39,190 bases of DNA from contig DJOI01000022.1 of the NCBI GenBank assembly GCA_002439605.1, positions 34,483 through 73,672 on the forward strand. Reading direction: 5' to 3'. Shown piece after piece: positions 16,813 to 28,800 of the stretch. The translations under genes were made by a program, and so were the position numbers. Position 1 is the stretch's first letter. Each line of letters opens with the position of its first letter. The notes below the pieces were generated by a model. The model ran no database searches, was not told the origin of the DNA, and saw only the letters and a list, made by a program, of their open reading frames with translations. The stretch comes from Candidatus Segatella mututuai (GTDB taxonomy: Bacteria; Bacteroidota; Bacteroidia; Bacteroidales; Bacteroidaceae).

Positions 16813-19800
16813 CTATTTACGACCATGAGCCTTTAGCTCCAACTGGATTAGCCCAAGGAAGTACTCTATGTCCTTCTTTCCCTGCAAGTCCTTGACCGTG
16901 GAAAGCTGGGCTTGGAGTTTTCCTCGCTCCTTCATGAGGTCGTCAACGTCCATGCGTGTGAAACTATCCGCATACACAAGTTGCTTCTTCAAAGCATTCA
17001 TGCCATCGGTAACCTGTTGTCGCTCATTGTCGCTCATTGGGTCCTTCAACTCTTGGTTATATGCGTCTATGTCGGCAGAAAAGTCCTCGTATATCTGCAT
17101 ACGGCGATATTCAGGCGAGTTATGCAACCAGTTTATCTTTTCGGCATAGTCCATCACCCCATTATCAGTATCATCCTCGTAATGCTTTAATCGTGCCTTT
17201 ATCTGGTCATGCTCTTCCTTCATGCGGAAATACTCGTTGTTGATGGCACGGAACTCGGTTCGCTCGTCACCATTCTTTAGCACACGATTCAGAACGAGCC
17301 AGTTTCTCGGATCGTACCCTCTGTCTCCAAAGATAGTCTCAAACATCTTGGTCATTTTGTCGATGGTGTTGCTGACTCCACCAAAGTAACCATTGAGCAG
17401 ATATTCCACCTTAGCAGGGTTGATGTCGATGGCACCCTTTGCATATTGGTCACCTCCACTCACCTCATTCATGGCAGCAGCAAGGTTTACCAAATACTTA
17501 TTTGCGCTTTGGTATGCCTTGGTCCATTCCGGCATATCCTTGTTCCAAGGTGTATCCTTGTAGAGGGGCATGCCCGTCCACGACTTATTAGCAACAACCT
17601 CAGCAAAAGGTTTTACCGCAGAAGGAACAAAAGCATTCCAACCTCCGCCACCTTCCAAGAAGTCAACAGGCATCAACTGACTGAACTGTCCTGCCATCTG
17701 ATTGGCAAGTTCCTCGCCCGTGAAATGTTCCTTGCCGCTCATGGCGCTCATGGCAAGCTCGCCCATTCCGTACATGGCACGATACTCCACGGGGAGAGGG
17801 ATGCTTATCCACTGCTCGTCCATCCAAGGAAGACGGAACACGATGTTCGAGCGTCTTACATACTCAGGAAGGTTATAATAAGCGTTCTTGTCACCATCAT
17901 CGCCGTCACCACCACCAATGGCAGCCATCAACATTCCAAGGGCGAACATAGCTCCAACTCCTGTCAAAGCCTTTGCAGGATGCCTACCAAGCTGTCTTCC
18001 GAAGTTGGTCGTACCTTGTACGGCTGCGTTCCAGAATACAAAGGCACTTCTACCAAGTCCAGAGACAAAGGCTGCGGTGTTTCCACCGAAAGTCTGCCCA
18101 TTGGCACCCATGAACTTGGCACCACTACCCTTCTTGTTGAAGTTTACGCTAATCTCCTTGGCATCATAGATGCTTCTGTCGATGGAGCGTTTCATCTGTC
18201 TCGAAGTCATGAAGGCTGCGAAACGAGCACAGTTCTCAACGGCACGATTGTATTCATCGAGGCGTTCGCCCAGCAGACTCCAAGCCTTACCTATAGAAAG
18301 CTTGCCTGTTCGTTTCAATTCTTTCTTGATGTCGTTCTTGTGCTGCTCTATGTCCCTTACGGTAGAATAGCCAGTCTCGCCACCATTGTCCATGAATTGC
18401 TTGAACATCTTTTCCGTATCATCATTCATATCGAGCGTTCCCTTACGAAGCTTGGAGAGAAGCAACTTCATCTTAGCAGGATTCACCTTCAAGAAGTTTT
18501 TGTTGTATCTCAAGGCATAGTTTGGACTTTCCTTCACCCACATCATGGTGTTGCCATACAAGGCATCACGAATGAAGTTGGACACAACGAAGTCAGGGTT
18601 TCGAGTTGTGTAGAACGCACTCAACTGACGATTCAAGGCTTCACCAGCATGAAGGATGGCACCAATGGCTCCAGCGTTGTCATTGTCCGGGTTGGTCTGT
18701 CCGTTCAATGCTTGCGCTGCACGTGGGTTTCCGTTGATGGTCACCACATAGTCCACGCCGTTTCTCTTCACAAGTACTTGATGTTGCTTCAAGTCTCGGC
18801 TCTCCACTACCCTGTAAGGTATATCGGGATGTTCCCTTTGGCTCTTGTACTTGTCTGGCTCGTTCTTGGCGAGTTCCTTCATTCTGTCATTGAAGTCTTT
18901 CACCTTCTGCTCGATAACATCTGCGCTGTCATCCTCACTGAGATTGTCTACAAACACTGGTTTCCACTCGTCTGTCACATCATCATATTTCAACCAGATA
19001 TTGCTGACGCTAACAAGGTCGCTTGGATGATTGAGTGCAAAGTTGAGGAACTTCTGCTTCACCAAAGTATTTCGATTCCCCTGCATGATGGCACTCTCGG
19101 CCATGCTCTCCATATTGGCGAATGGATCATCTGCCTTGCTCTTACGTCCCTTTGCAACCTTCAACGGTGCATTGAAAGCACTGTTCTTGTCAGAAAGATA
19201 AGCGTACGTTTCCTCGCCTGTTGTCTCGTCAAAGCCACGAAGAGGAATGTAATGCTCATACATGGAGCTGATGTCGTCGAAAGTTGCTTTGCTGATAAGA
19301 CCACTTTCGTATGTCTTCTGCAAAGTAGCACTTGTAACGGCGTTCACTCGCTTCCAAAGTTCGTCAACGTTATTCGCCTCCTCATAATTTTCAACCATAT
19401 CCATGGCTTTTATCTCAGCTGTTGTAACATCATCTTCACCTGTCAAGGCTGTAAGACCAGCAAAATCCCTACTGTCAATAGCAGAGAGTTCATCACCGAG
19501 TTGTACCTCTACTTGGTTCTCCCAATCTTCCATCTTTTGGTTGTATGCATCCATCTTGATGTCAAAGTCTTCCTCATTTGGCTTAGGCGGAACAGGCTTA
19601 TCCTTGCCCATTTTCTCCTTGACAAGCTTCTCTTTTTCACGCTGACGCATAACCTCATTACGCTCCAAACCATGCTTGGCCATCATATAGTCTGTCAACT
19701 TTGCACGCTCCTCTGCATCATACGCAAGTCGGTTAACCTCCTGCAGTAATGGTTTGAAAAGAGTCTGGGCAAAAGCTGTACACTCTGCCTGGTTGACGGA

Positions 19801-22800
19801 TGATAGACGGTTCTCGCCAAGGTAGGCATTCTCAAAACCTGCCACATCCTCGATATGCCCTGTGTATTTCCTTTCAGCTTTCAGAACTGAGTTCATAGCT
19901 TCCTTCAAACCAAGCATAGAGTCTTGCATAGCCTCCCTCATTTGATACAAACCACGTTTCACTCGCCCCTCATAAATGTTACGTGCATGAGCTTTCTCAT
20001 ACTCAGGAGCATCGCCATCACGGAAAAGTTCATCCCCATTTGAAAGATTTTTAACTTTATTGACAGGATTCTCGAAATTTTCCACTATCTTTGCAGCAGA
20101 ATCAAGGGCTTCATCGTCTATTTCCTGCTGAACGTACCGTGACGCTGAGGAGAGACCAACCCTTGGTTGCCCTGCGTTTGCTGCTGTTGCCGCGATTGGT
20201 GCGGATTGATAGGACAGAAGCGACAGGGCTTTCTTTTTGTTGATATAAGTAGCCAAGCCACTGTTTATCCAACCCACAACATTTGAGTTGCGCTTCCCGA
20301 ATACAGAACGTACAATATTGAAGTCCACATCTTGGTCAACTCCCGTACTCAATGTCACCAGAAAATTACCTTGCTGCGTTCTCAACTCCGTAAGGATAGA
20401 ACGGTTTCCGTCTTCACCATAGTTGTTGAATACGGCGATAGGGTCTGCCACAGCACGTGGCAGATCTCGAAGCTCTTCCAATGCAAAGCCATGCTTACGC
20501 ATTTTCTTCATAACTTTGTTACCATACAGTTTCATTGGCTTATACTTTACACCCGCTGATTCCAATACCATAGAAGGGTAACCCAACGAAAGCACAACCT
20601 TGTCGGCATTCTCTGCTGTCAACATGGACAACTGTTCGTTAAAAAGCTCATTAACTCTACTAAGTTCTTGCTTTCTATCTTCTGCCACCATGGTATCCTC
20701 TGAAGCAGAAGGCTTGGCATAATTGCCAACCCCCAACTCCATTTGCTTGGCAATGTCCGCCGCCTCACCCAGAATACTGCGGTATCTGCCAGGCTCAGCC
20801 AAGTTCTCGTAGCTTCTCCACAAGATATAGCGAAGCTCATTGTCCGAAAGCGAAATGCCAGTGTAACCCTTCAAACCGATGGAATGAAGCATCTGCAGGA
20901 ACAATCTCTTGATTTCCTGCCACCAGCCACGATTCATTGCATTCTCGAAGTCCGTGCGCTCAGCCAAGCCAGCAAGATACTCCTCCGTGGCAGTACGGAA
21001 GTCCCAGCTATGTTTCTTAGCCATATCCACGATTTCCCTGCGAATATCCTCCTCGGCATTGCGATACACATTATCAAGGAAATCATCGAAGTGTGTACCA
21101 AACAATTGGCGAAGTCCATAATGAGCCACAGCCTCGTGCAACACCGTCTGCTCGATGTCCCCTATGTCTCGATGGTTCTGCACTACGATGGTAATCTTAC
21201 CAGTGCGCTTGTTATAGAAGCCCTTTGCCTTCTGTCTCTTCCCCTTCAAGGTCGAGGCATCAGTCACCACCTCTATATTATTAAGGTGCAACTTCTCGGC
21301 AAGCCCGGTCACATGATCTGCCATGCGCTCACGCTCCCTTGCCGCAAACGCTTCTTGCTGCTCAGGAGTGAAACGGCTCTCGCCCATCATCTGGCTCATC
21401 GGGTCATTGAGAAGGGAGATGTCTGCATCACTAAGCATACCACTGCCCCCGCGGTTGATGTCGTTGGCAACAGTCAAGCCCTTTTCGATGGCCTCCTTTA
21501 TCTGCTCGCTCTTCTTAACACCCTTTGGAGCACCTATCTTCACGCCTCTCTTTTCAAGTTCCACTTTAACTTGTGGGGTCACAACATTCTCTGGTATCAC
21601 CACATCATACCCTTTCACGTATGCGGCGATGCGGTCTGCAGCTTCGGCATTCGACAACACACGCACTGGCTTGTCGTAGCGAGAAAGGATAACCTTGCGT
21701 GGCTCATGTCCTTGGTCAACCAACTGCTTGGTCACTGGTCCTGCATGCCAATCGGTTTCGCCCACAGCATCCTTTGAATACTGGGCACGATAACCACTTG
21801 AAAGCTCAGATACTGGAACCTCAACCTCAACAGTTACGATGTTGGGCCTAATCCAAGCAGAAGAGAATTGGTCGTTCAATGGTGAACGTGAAGTATGCCA
21901 ATAAGGATTGTAAGCTACATCACGTGTCACGGTCGCCTTCTTGCCAGTGGCATCCTTAGTGCCCTTGTCAAGGTCAACATAGCCTATTTCCTCACCATTC
22001 TTGTTTGTCTTGGTAAACTTGATGATGTCGGGACGCTCGTCAGCCACCTCCCAAGTACCAAGCTCACGAGGCATCACGAGCTTGCCCTTTACGGCTGCCA
22101 TCATAGGAGGGAACAACTTACCATCAATAACCTGCATGGCACGATACACCTTCACGGTTGGCTCCGACTCCAACCATGCAGCCTCGTCCTCAGTGGCATC
22201 ACGATACAAGTCTTCGTTCTCGTTCTCGGAAGAGGAAAGAGCACCTTCGCCAAGGTCTTCCACCTCGGCATCCATCTTGGCATACTTCGCCTCCTTCTCC
22301 TTCATCTCCTCCTTCATCTTCTCAGAATACTCCTCGAAGTGTTTCTTGGCGGCATCCAGTTCCTTGCCAAACTCAAAAGGCTTACCCTCTCGCTTCTCCA
22401 ACTCCTTGATGTCACGCTTCGACTTCTCTATCTCAGCCTCCTGTTTGGAGATGGCGTCCTCGTATCTCTTGCCCGACAGCACATTGTCAACAATGTCCAC
22501 CACGGCATTCTTCAGATAACCCTGCTTCACGCCCATCTCACGGTGCATCAGTTCATCACAGTGATAGCTCGCCTCTCTCGAAACCTTGCCATACACATTG
22601 TCCAGCTGTGTAGAAACCACAAACTTGTAGCCGTCAATATCCAGCGTAACACTCAAGTTCGCAGTGCCCTCGCTCGTTCTATCGTTACGAATCTTGCCAG
22701 CAGCCTCTTGTACCTTCTTGTTGTAGTCCTTGAAGAAGTCCTCCATGTCGGCAACATTCGTAAAGCTACGCTTGCCGATGGTTATCTTCTTGAACTTCCC

Positions 22801-25800
22801 GTCAGGGAAAGCCTTTCTTACCTTCTCCAAGTAGTCACGCTGCACTTCGGCAAAGTCCAGTAAACGAATGATGCGCTCCTGCAGCTGAGGCTTTCTGTTG
22901 TGTATGTAAGTCTGGTCAAGTTCCCATTGCTTCTTGCGACCCTCGTATTTCTTAAGGTCTTTCTCCGCCTGGTTCTTCAGCAGGGCATACTCACTACCCG
23001 AAAGCTGAGCAACAGTATCGCCGAACACATCACTCTCTTCCTCCAGCACACGATTGGTCATACTGTTCTCAATCATATCCTTGCTGTGCATGATACTGTC
23101 AGCGATGGCACCCTTGGTTTTCAAGCGTTGGTAGGCAGTCACATCAAGACTATCCTCCACGCCCATACGAAGCACTCTTACCGGAATCCCCCATCTTTTC
23201 AACAAGTTTCCCTGTCTGATGATACGACCATTGCGCTGCGTGTAGTCCATAGGTCTGTTAGGCGCATCCACATGAATGAGCGTATGCAATCGTTCCTGAA
23301 TGTTCACACCAGTACCAAGCGTAAAGGTGCTACCCATGATAACACGCACCTCACCACGATTCACCTTGTCAAAGATGTCAAGCTTCTTCTTCACGGTCAT
23401 GCCCGACTTCATCACCACCACCTGGTTCTCTGGCACACCAGCCTTGATTAGCTTCTGGCGAATATCCTCGTAGAGATTGAAGCCTGTAGCCGCATTCTGA
23501 TAATGGTCGGCAAAGATAGCCACCGTACCATGATACTTATCCGAGTCCTTCAACGACTGCAGCGTCTGTCTCACGGTCTCGTTAGTCTTGCTGTACTTCT
23601 CATCAGGAGCCTCGTTCAGCACCAGGCGAGGGTCAACCGCAGCAGCCGCGGCTATACCATACATGGTAAGAGGGATAGCCGAGTTCTCCTTCTTCTCCTT
23701 GCCACTCATCTTCTCGAAAGCCTCCAGCTGCTGACGCACATACTTCATCACGCTACGCAAAGACTTGGTCTGAGGCAGATAAATATCCTGAGCCTTATCA
23801 CCGTTCTCCATCTTTGGAAGCTTCGCCTTCAAGTCCTCCACCTCCTTCGAAAGCACGATGTCAGCCACACCCGACCAAATACGAGCCAACTCCGGCAAGT
23901 TCACGTAACCAGCAAAGCGGTTTACCTCCTTAAACTTACCGCTGGTGGTAAACTCCGGCATCGTCTGCAAGTTACCGAAGTTGCGCACGAAATCATCAAA
24001 GTAATAGATACCATAAGCTTTCATCGTGTCGGCAGGCATCAAGTAACGCATAAACGTCCAAATCTCAGCCGCAGTATTGCTGATAGGCGTACCAGTGGCA
24101 AACACCACGTTTCTGCCATTATTCTTCTCCAGAACAGCCTGAGTCTTTAGGTACACACCTTGCGACTTCTTCGAGTAAGAAGGATCCACGCCCTTCACGC
24201 CCCTCTGCATGGCAGTGGCAAAGCCCAAATGCTTATATTCGTGAGCCTCATCCACGAGCAAGGCATCAATGCCCATGTCGTCGAAGTTCTCCACATCGTC
24301 CGTTCTGCGGTCAAGCATCTCCTTGGCCTTCACCTCGGCATTCTGCTTGCTCACCTCACGCTTCTTCAGCTGGCTCGCAGTCTCCTTTCGTTTCACGCTA
24401 ATATTGCTGGTAATGTCGGCAAGTTGCTGCTGCAAGTCCTCGATTTCCTTCTTTGCCTGACGAGTGATGATGTTGTCGCCCTTGCCATCAGCCTCCTTCA
24501 TCTGCTCCAACACAAGAAGCTTCTCGTCTATCTTGTCTTTGATGAAGCGCATCTTGCGCTCCTCACTGTCTGGAATAAACTCAAAGGTTGACTGGGGAAC
24601 AACAATCATATCCCAGTCGTTATACTTAATCTTGGCATAGAAGTTTTTTCTACCCTCCGCATTGCGGTCAACATCCTCCAATGTCAATATCTTAGCCTTT
24701 GGATAGAGCGACTTGGCAGAAGCCACAAACTGCCCCACCGTAGCGTTCTGCACCACAATCATCGGTTTCTTAGCAGTACCCAGCCTTCTCATCTCCATGG
24801 CAGTAGTGATAAGAGTGAAGGTCTTACCCGTTCCCACCTCATGCGCAAGCATCGTCGGCTGCGTCACACACTTCACCACAGCCTTCGCCTGATAAGAGTA
24901 GAGATTGAAATCTCGGTCACCACCATCAAGACGTGGAGCCATGCCAGGATAGCGTGAAGGCGCAAACTCATCCGGGATGGAAAGAGGAACGTAGTTGTTG
25001 AACTGCTCGTTATACTCAGCCTCCATCTTTGCAGACAGTTTCTCATCCTCCTGCATCTTAGCCCTTGCCCAGTCCTGGAAGTCCTGGCGAATTTCCTCAA
25101 TCTTGGTGGAGCAAGCCTGCGTAGCCTCCTTATCCACCTCTGTCCTGCTCTCACCATTTACCCTGTAAGTCTGCGTCACACTGATAGACTTGTTCTGTAT
25201 GGCAGCCTCGATAAGTTGATGTCCAGGGATAACCTTGTTAAACTTCTCACTCTTCACACCAAACGAAGTATCCTTCTCCTCACGGATATAGTCAGGAGCT
25301 TTCATAAACCATGTACCACCTACAGGCGTAAACTTCACGCTCACGTTGGTTCTGTCCTTCACGTAGTCCTCGTAGAGCTTAGGGCTAATCCACGAAGAAC
25401 CAAGCGTAAAGTTAATCAAGTGAGCAGGGATGTTCATAGGGATGACAGCCTCCAAAGCCTTGATATTGGCATCATATCGACCACCCTCGTTATTCTCGAT
25501 AGCCTGGCGCAACTTCTCACGCACATTGCCGCTCTTGTACTGGTATGAAACCTCCACCTCTCTCGTAAGAGGATTCTCGAAGCCCAAACCACTGCCGATG
25601 ATTTCAGCCTTGACAACATCCTCCGATTTGCCCAAAGCATTGGCGATATAAGGCACGTCCACACGTCCGCTTTGATACATGCTCGTGATGATAGCCTCCT
25701 TCACGTCATGTGGCTTAGGCTCCTTCTCCGTCTCAACCACACGCTTGCTAAAGATGTCGCTCTTTCCAAACTTCTCCGTATGACCACCATTCTTGTCGCT

Positions 25801-28800
25801 CACGTCCTCATAAGTCTCGAGAGAGAACACGTTAGGATAGTCCACGTCCCTGCGAAGCCAAGCCAACTGTGTATTCTTGTTGAAGTGTCCGTAAGTATCT
25901 ACAAAATCATCGTAAGCCTTGTTCAGCTTATTCAACAAAGGCTGCAACCCCTTGTCGCTCTCGTTCTCCGTCTGATAGGCAAGCACATTTGCGAGAGCCT
26001 TCTTTATACCAGCGTAAGCATTGAAGCACTCAGCCTTGGTATGTCCCTTCACCTTCTTGTCTTGGAAACGGCTCACCAAGTCCTTTTGGCTCGCCTTCTC
26101 GCCCTTCTTGGCTTCCGACATAAGCGGAACAGCCTTGCCATATTGGGCCAGGCAGATGTTTCCGTTTTTGTCAACTATCATGCTACCCTCCTTCACATCA
26201 GCCCCAAGCTGCTCATACACAATCTTGTTAACCTTATCCTCAGCATTCACCATAGGAACATTCTCCTCTTTCATGTTGCCGAAAGATTTCACGAAGTCAG
26301 CAAGCATATCCTTTTGGTTCATTCCCCTCACAGGATAAAGCCCCATGCTCGTAGGGCGATAAGTATCACCAGCCTCGAAGCCAAACTTCATCTTGCCAGC
26401 CATCATCTCCGGATGATCCAAGAAATACTTGTTGTAGTCGAGCGACAGATTCTTCACCACAGGCACATAGTCACCCTTCACCTTCTTAGTCTCGCCGGTA
26501 TCATACACAGCCACACGCTCACCCGAAGTAGAGCCAACGTCAATGGCATTGGCTGACTTTCGCCCATTCACACGCTTGCGAACCACGAGAATATCACTAG
26601 TCACAGAAGTCCCACCAAACGTATTGTTGTTCAAACGGAACGCACCAATAAAGTCTGCGTCGCCGCTCGAAGTTACCCAGTCACGAAGCTTCTGCGACTT
26701 GTCCATCGTACCACTCGAAGTGATAAAGATACCAATACCACCAGGGCGAAGCTTTCTCACGTTCTTGGCGATACAGAAATCATGGATATTGCCAAACTTA
26801 GCCGATAAGTCCTTATCGCCACTCTCGTCCATCACCTTCAAGCCAGTCACAAAAGGTACGTTTGTGATTGCCAAGTCCACGCTGCCATTCTCCACCTTGG
26901 TTTGCTCGAAGCCCTGAATATCCACTTGGGCATCAGGATAAAGCAAAGAGAGAATGCCACCTGCAGTATTGTCAATCTCCACCGCATGCACATCACTCCT
27001 GTCACTGATTTCCATAGGCATCTGGGCAAGGATATTGCCAATACCAGCCGAGCCCTCCAAGATGTTTCCACCCTTAAAGCCCAACTCTTTAGCAATATCC
27101 CAAAGCGCATCAACCACATGTGTAGGAGTGTAGAACGAACTGTTCGCACTCATCACGGCCTGTTGATAAGCCTCCTCGCCAAGCAGTTTGCGAAGCTTCT
27201 GCGGAGGAGTGTCCTCGCCCCATCCCCAAGAACTTTGAGTGAAAGCCTTTCCAAGACCACCCCAGCCGCTGAACTTTCTGAGCACAGCCATCTGCTTAGG
27301 CATGGCTTCCTCACCACTCCCAAGTAACTTTTGCGCCAACTCGATAGCCTCAATGTTGGCAGCGATACGAGACTCCACAGTCTTAGGCGCATACTCCACA
27401 CCACGCTTACCATGGTTGTTGCGAGTATTCTTGCGCTCCTCTGGCTTTAGTCCCTGTAAGCGTCCAGCGGATCGTCCAGAGCCGCTGAGTACTTCTGCCT
27501 CTCCTCTCGATACGCCTTTATCTCTTCGTCCGTCATGCCCGCCATCTTGTAGATTTCCGTCCACGCCGTTGTCGAGAGCTGGCTTCCGCTCACCAGGTTC
27601 TCCTGGCAATACGCCATCTGAGCCTTGTCTATTCTCTCCTCCAGTTCTCTGCGAGCTATCTCCTTCTCGCTGCAACCTATCTCCTTGAGATACTTCTTTT
27701 CCTGTTCTGTCATTGTCATTATTATTTAAAGTTTCACTTTCATTACCCTCCACGTTGTCGAAGAGGTCTGCAATATGCACTGGCGAAGATACAGCTTTTT
27801 TACGAGATTTCTTCACCTTGCCCTCCTTATTTTCACTTGGAGAGTCATTTTTCTCCTCTTTTCCTTGGGAGTTAGCAGAAATCTTCGTATCTTTGCCCAC
27901 GGAAGACAAGCCTTGCGTAGGAGTGGAAAGGCTTTCCACCTTAACACCTTTTGGTGCTAACATAATGAGTTCGCTGCCATTACGTTCAGCTTGTCTTTTG
28001 ATTCTATCAAGATTTCTTTGGTCTAAAGTGTACCAGCCAACTACTTCTACATTATCTTTATCCTCATTTACCTCTAATACGGTAATAGGACTCTTTTCGT
28101 CCAACTTGATAGCCACATAATGATTAGGCTTTTTCGTTGGTTGCGTTTTACCCACAAGGTTAGGATTATATAGAGCAGAAGAAAGAATCTGCCTACTTTC
28201 ATCTGTCGGGAAATCATGATGGCTCTGGTTTTTCTCAAAGATATTCTTCTTGATGATAACAGACTTTCCATTTGCCCCAATAGCCTCATCCACATTCTTG
28301 GGGATAGCAGGCAATTCCACATTACGAGTAGGATGCAAGAAATCATCGTCCGTCAATTCTGCGACAGAATTAACCTTCTCCAACTTCAAGCTACCATCCT
28401 CATTGACAGGATTGCCTTGATTATCTACTACAGAATCTACAGGCGTAGCATGATAGCTTAACTTCGTCTTACCCTTTTTATACAAGTCATTGAACAAGCC
28501 TTCGACATTCACCTGCTTCATCACAGGCTCCTCGTCCTTCTTCTCGTCCTCCACCTGAAGGTCTTCCAGCTTCACAACCTTGCCATTGGTAAGATAGATG
28601 TTATCAATCTGAGGTTCGCTGAACTGTGTAGCACTCACCTGCTCACCCTTGTTGGTAATCATCATTACGTGAACAGGCTTGCCATCATGGTAAACCACAC
28701 CATCGCCCTCCACGTCCTCTTGCGTAGCAGGACGGAAAGACTTCTTGTCCATGGTTCGCTTGGCATTGCGCTCATCCTTCAGTTTCTTCTCAGCCATCTC

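Noticed and set aside
24873..25157. Other small minus-strand frames within the giant gene (for example 24873-25157, 26847-27149, 31479-31772, 33315-33731)
   Set aside because: Their sequences are R/S/L/W-rich and the giant frame there encodes recognisable domain sequence, so they are shadows.
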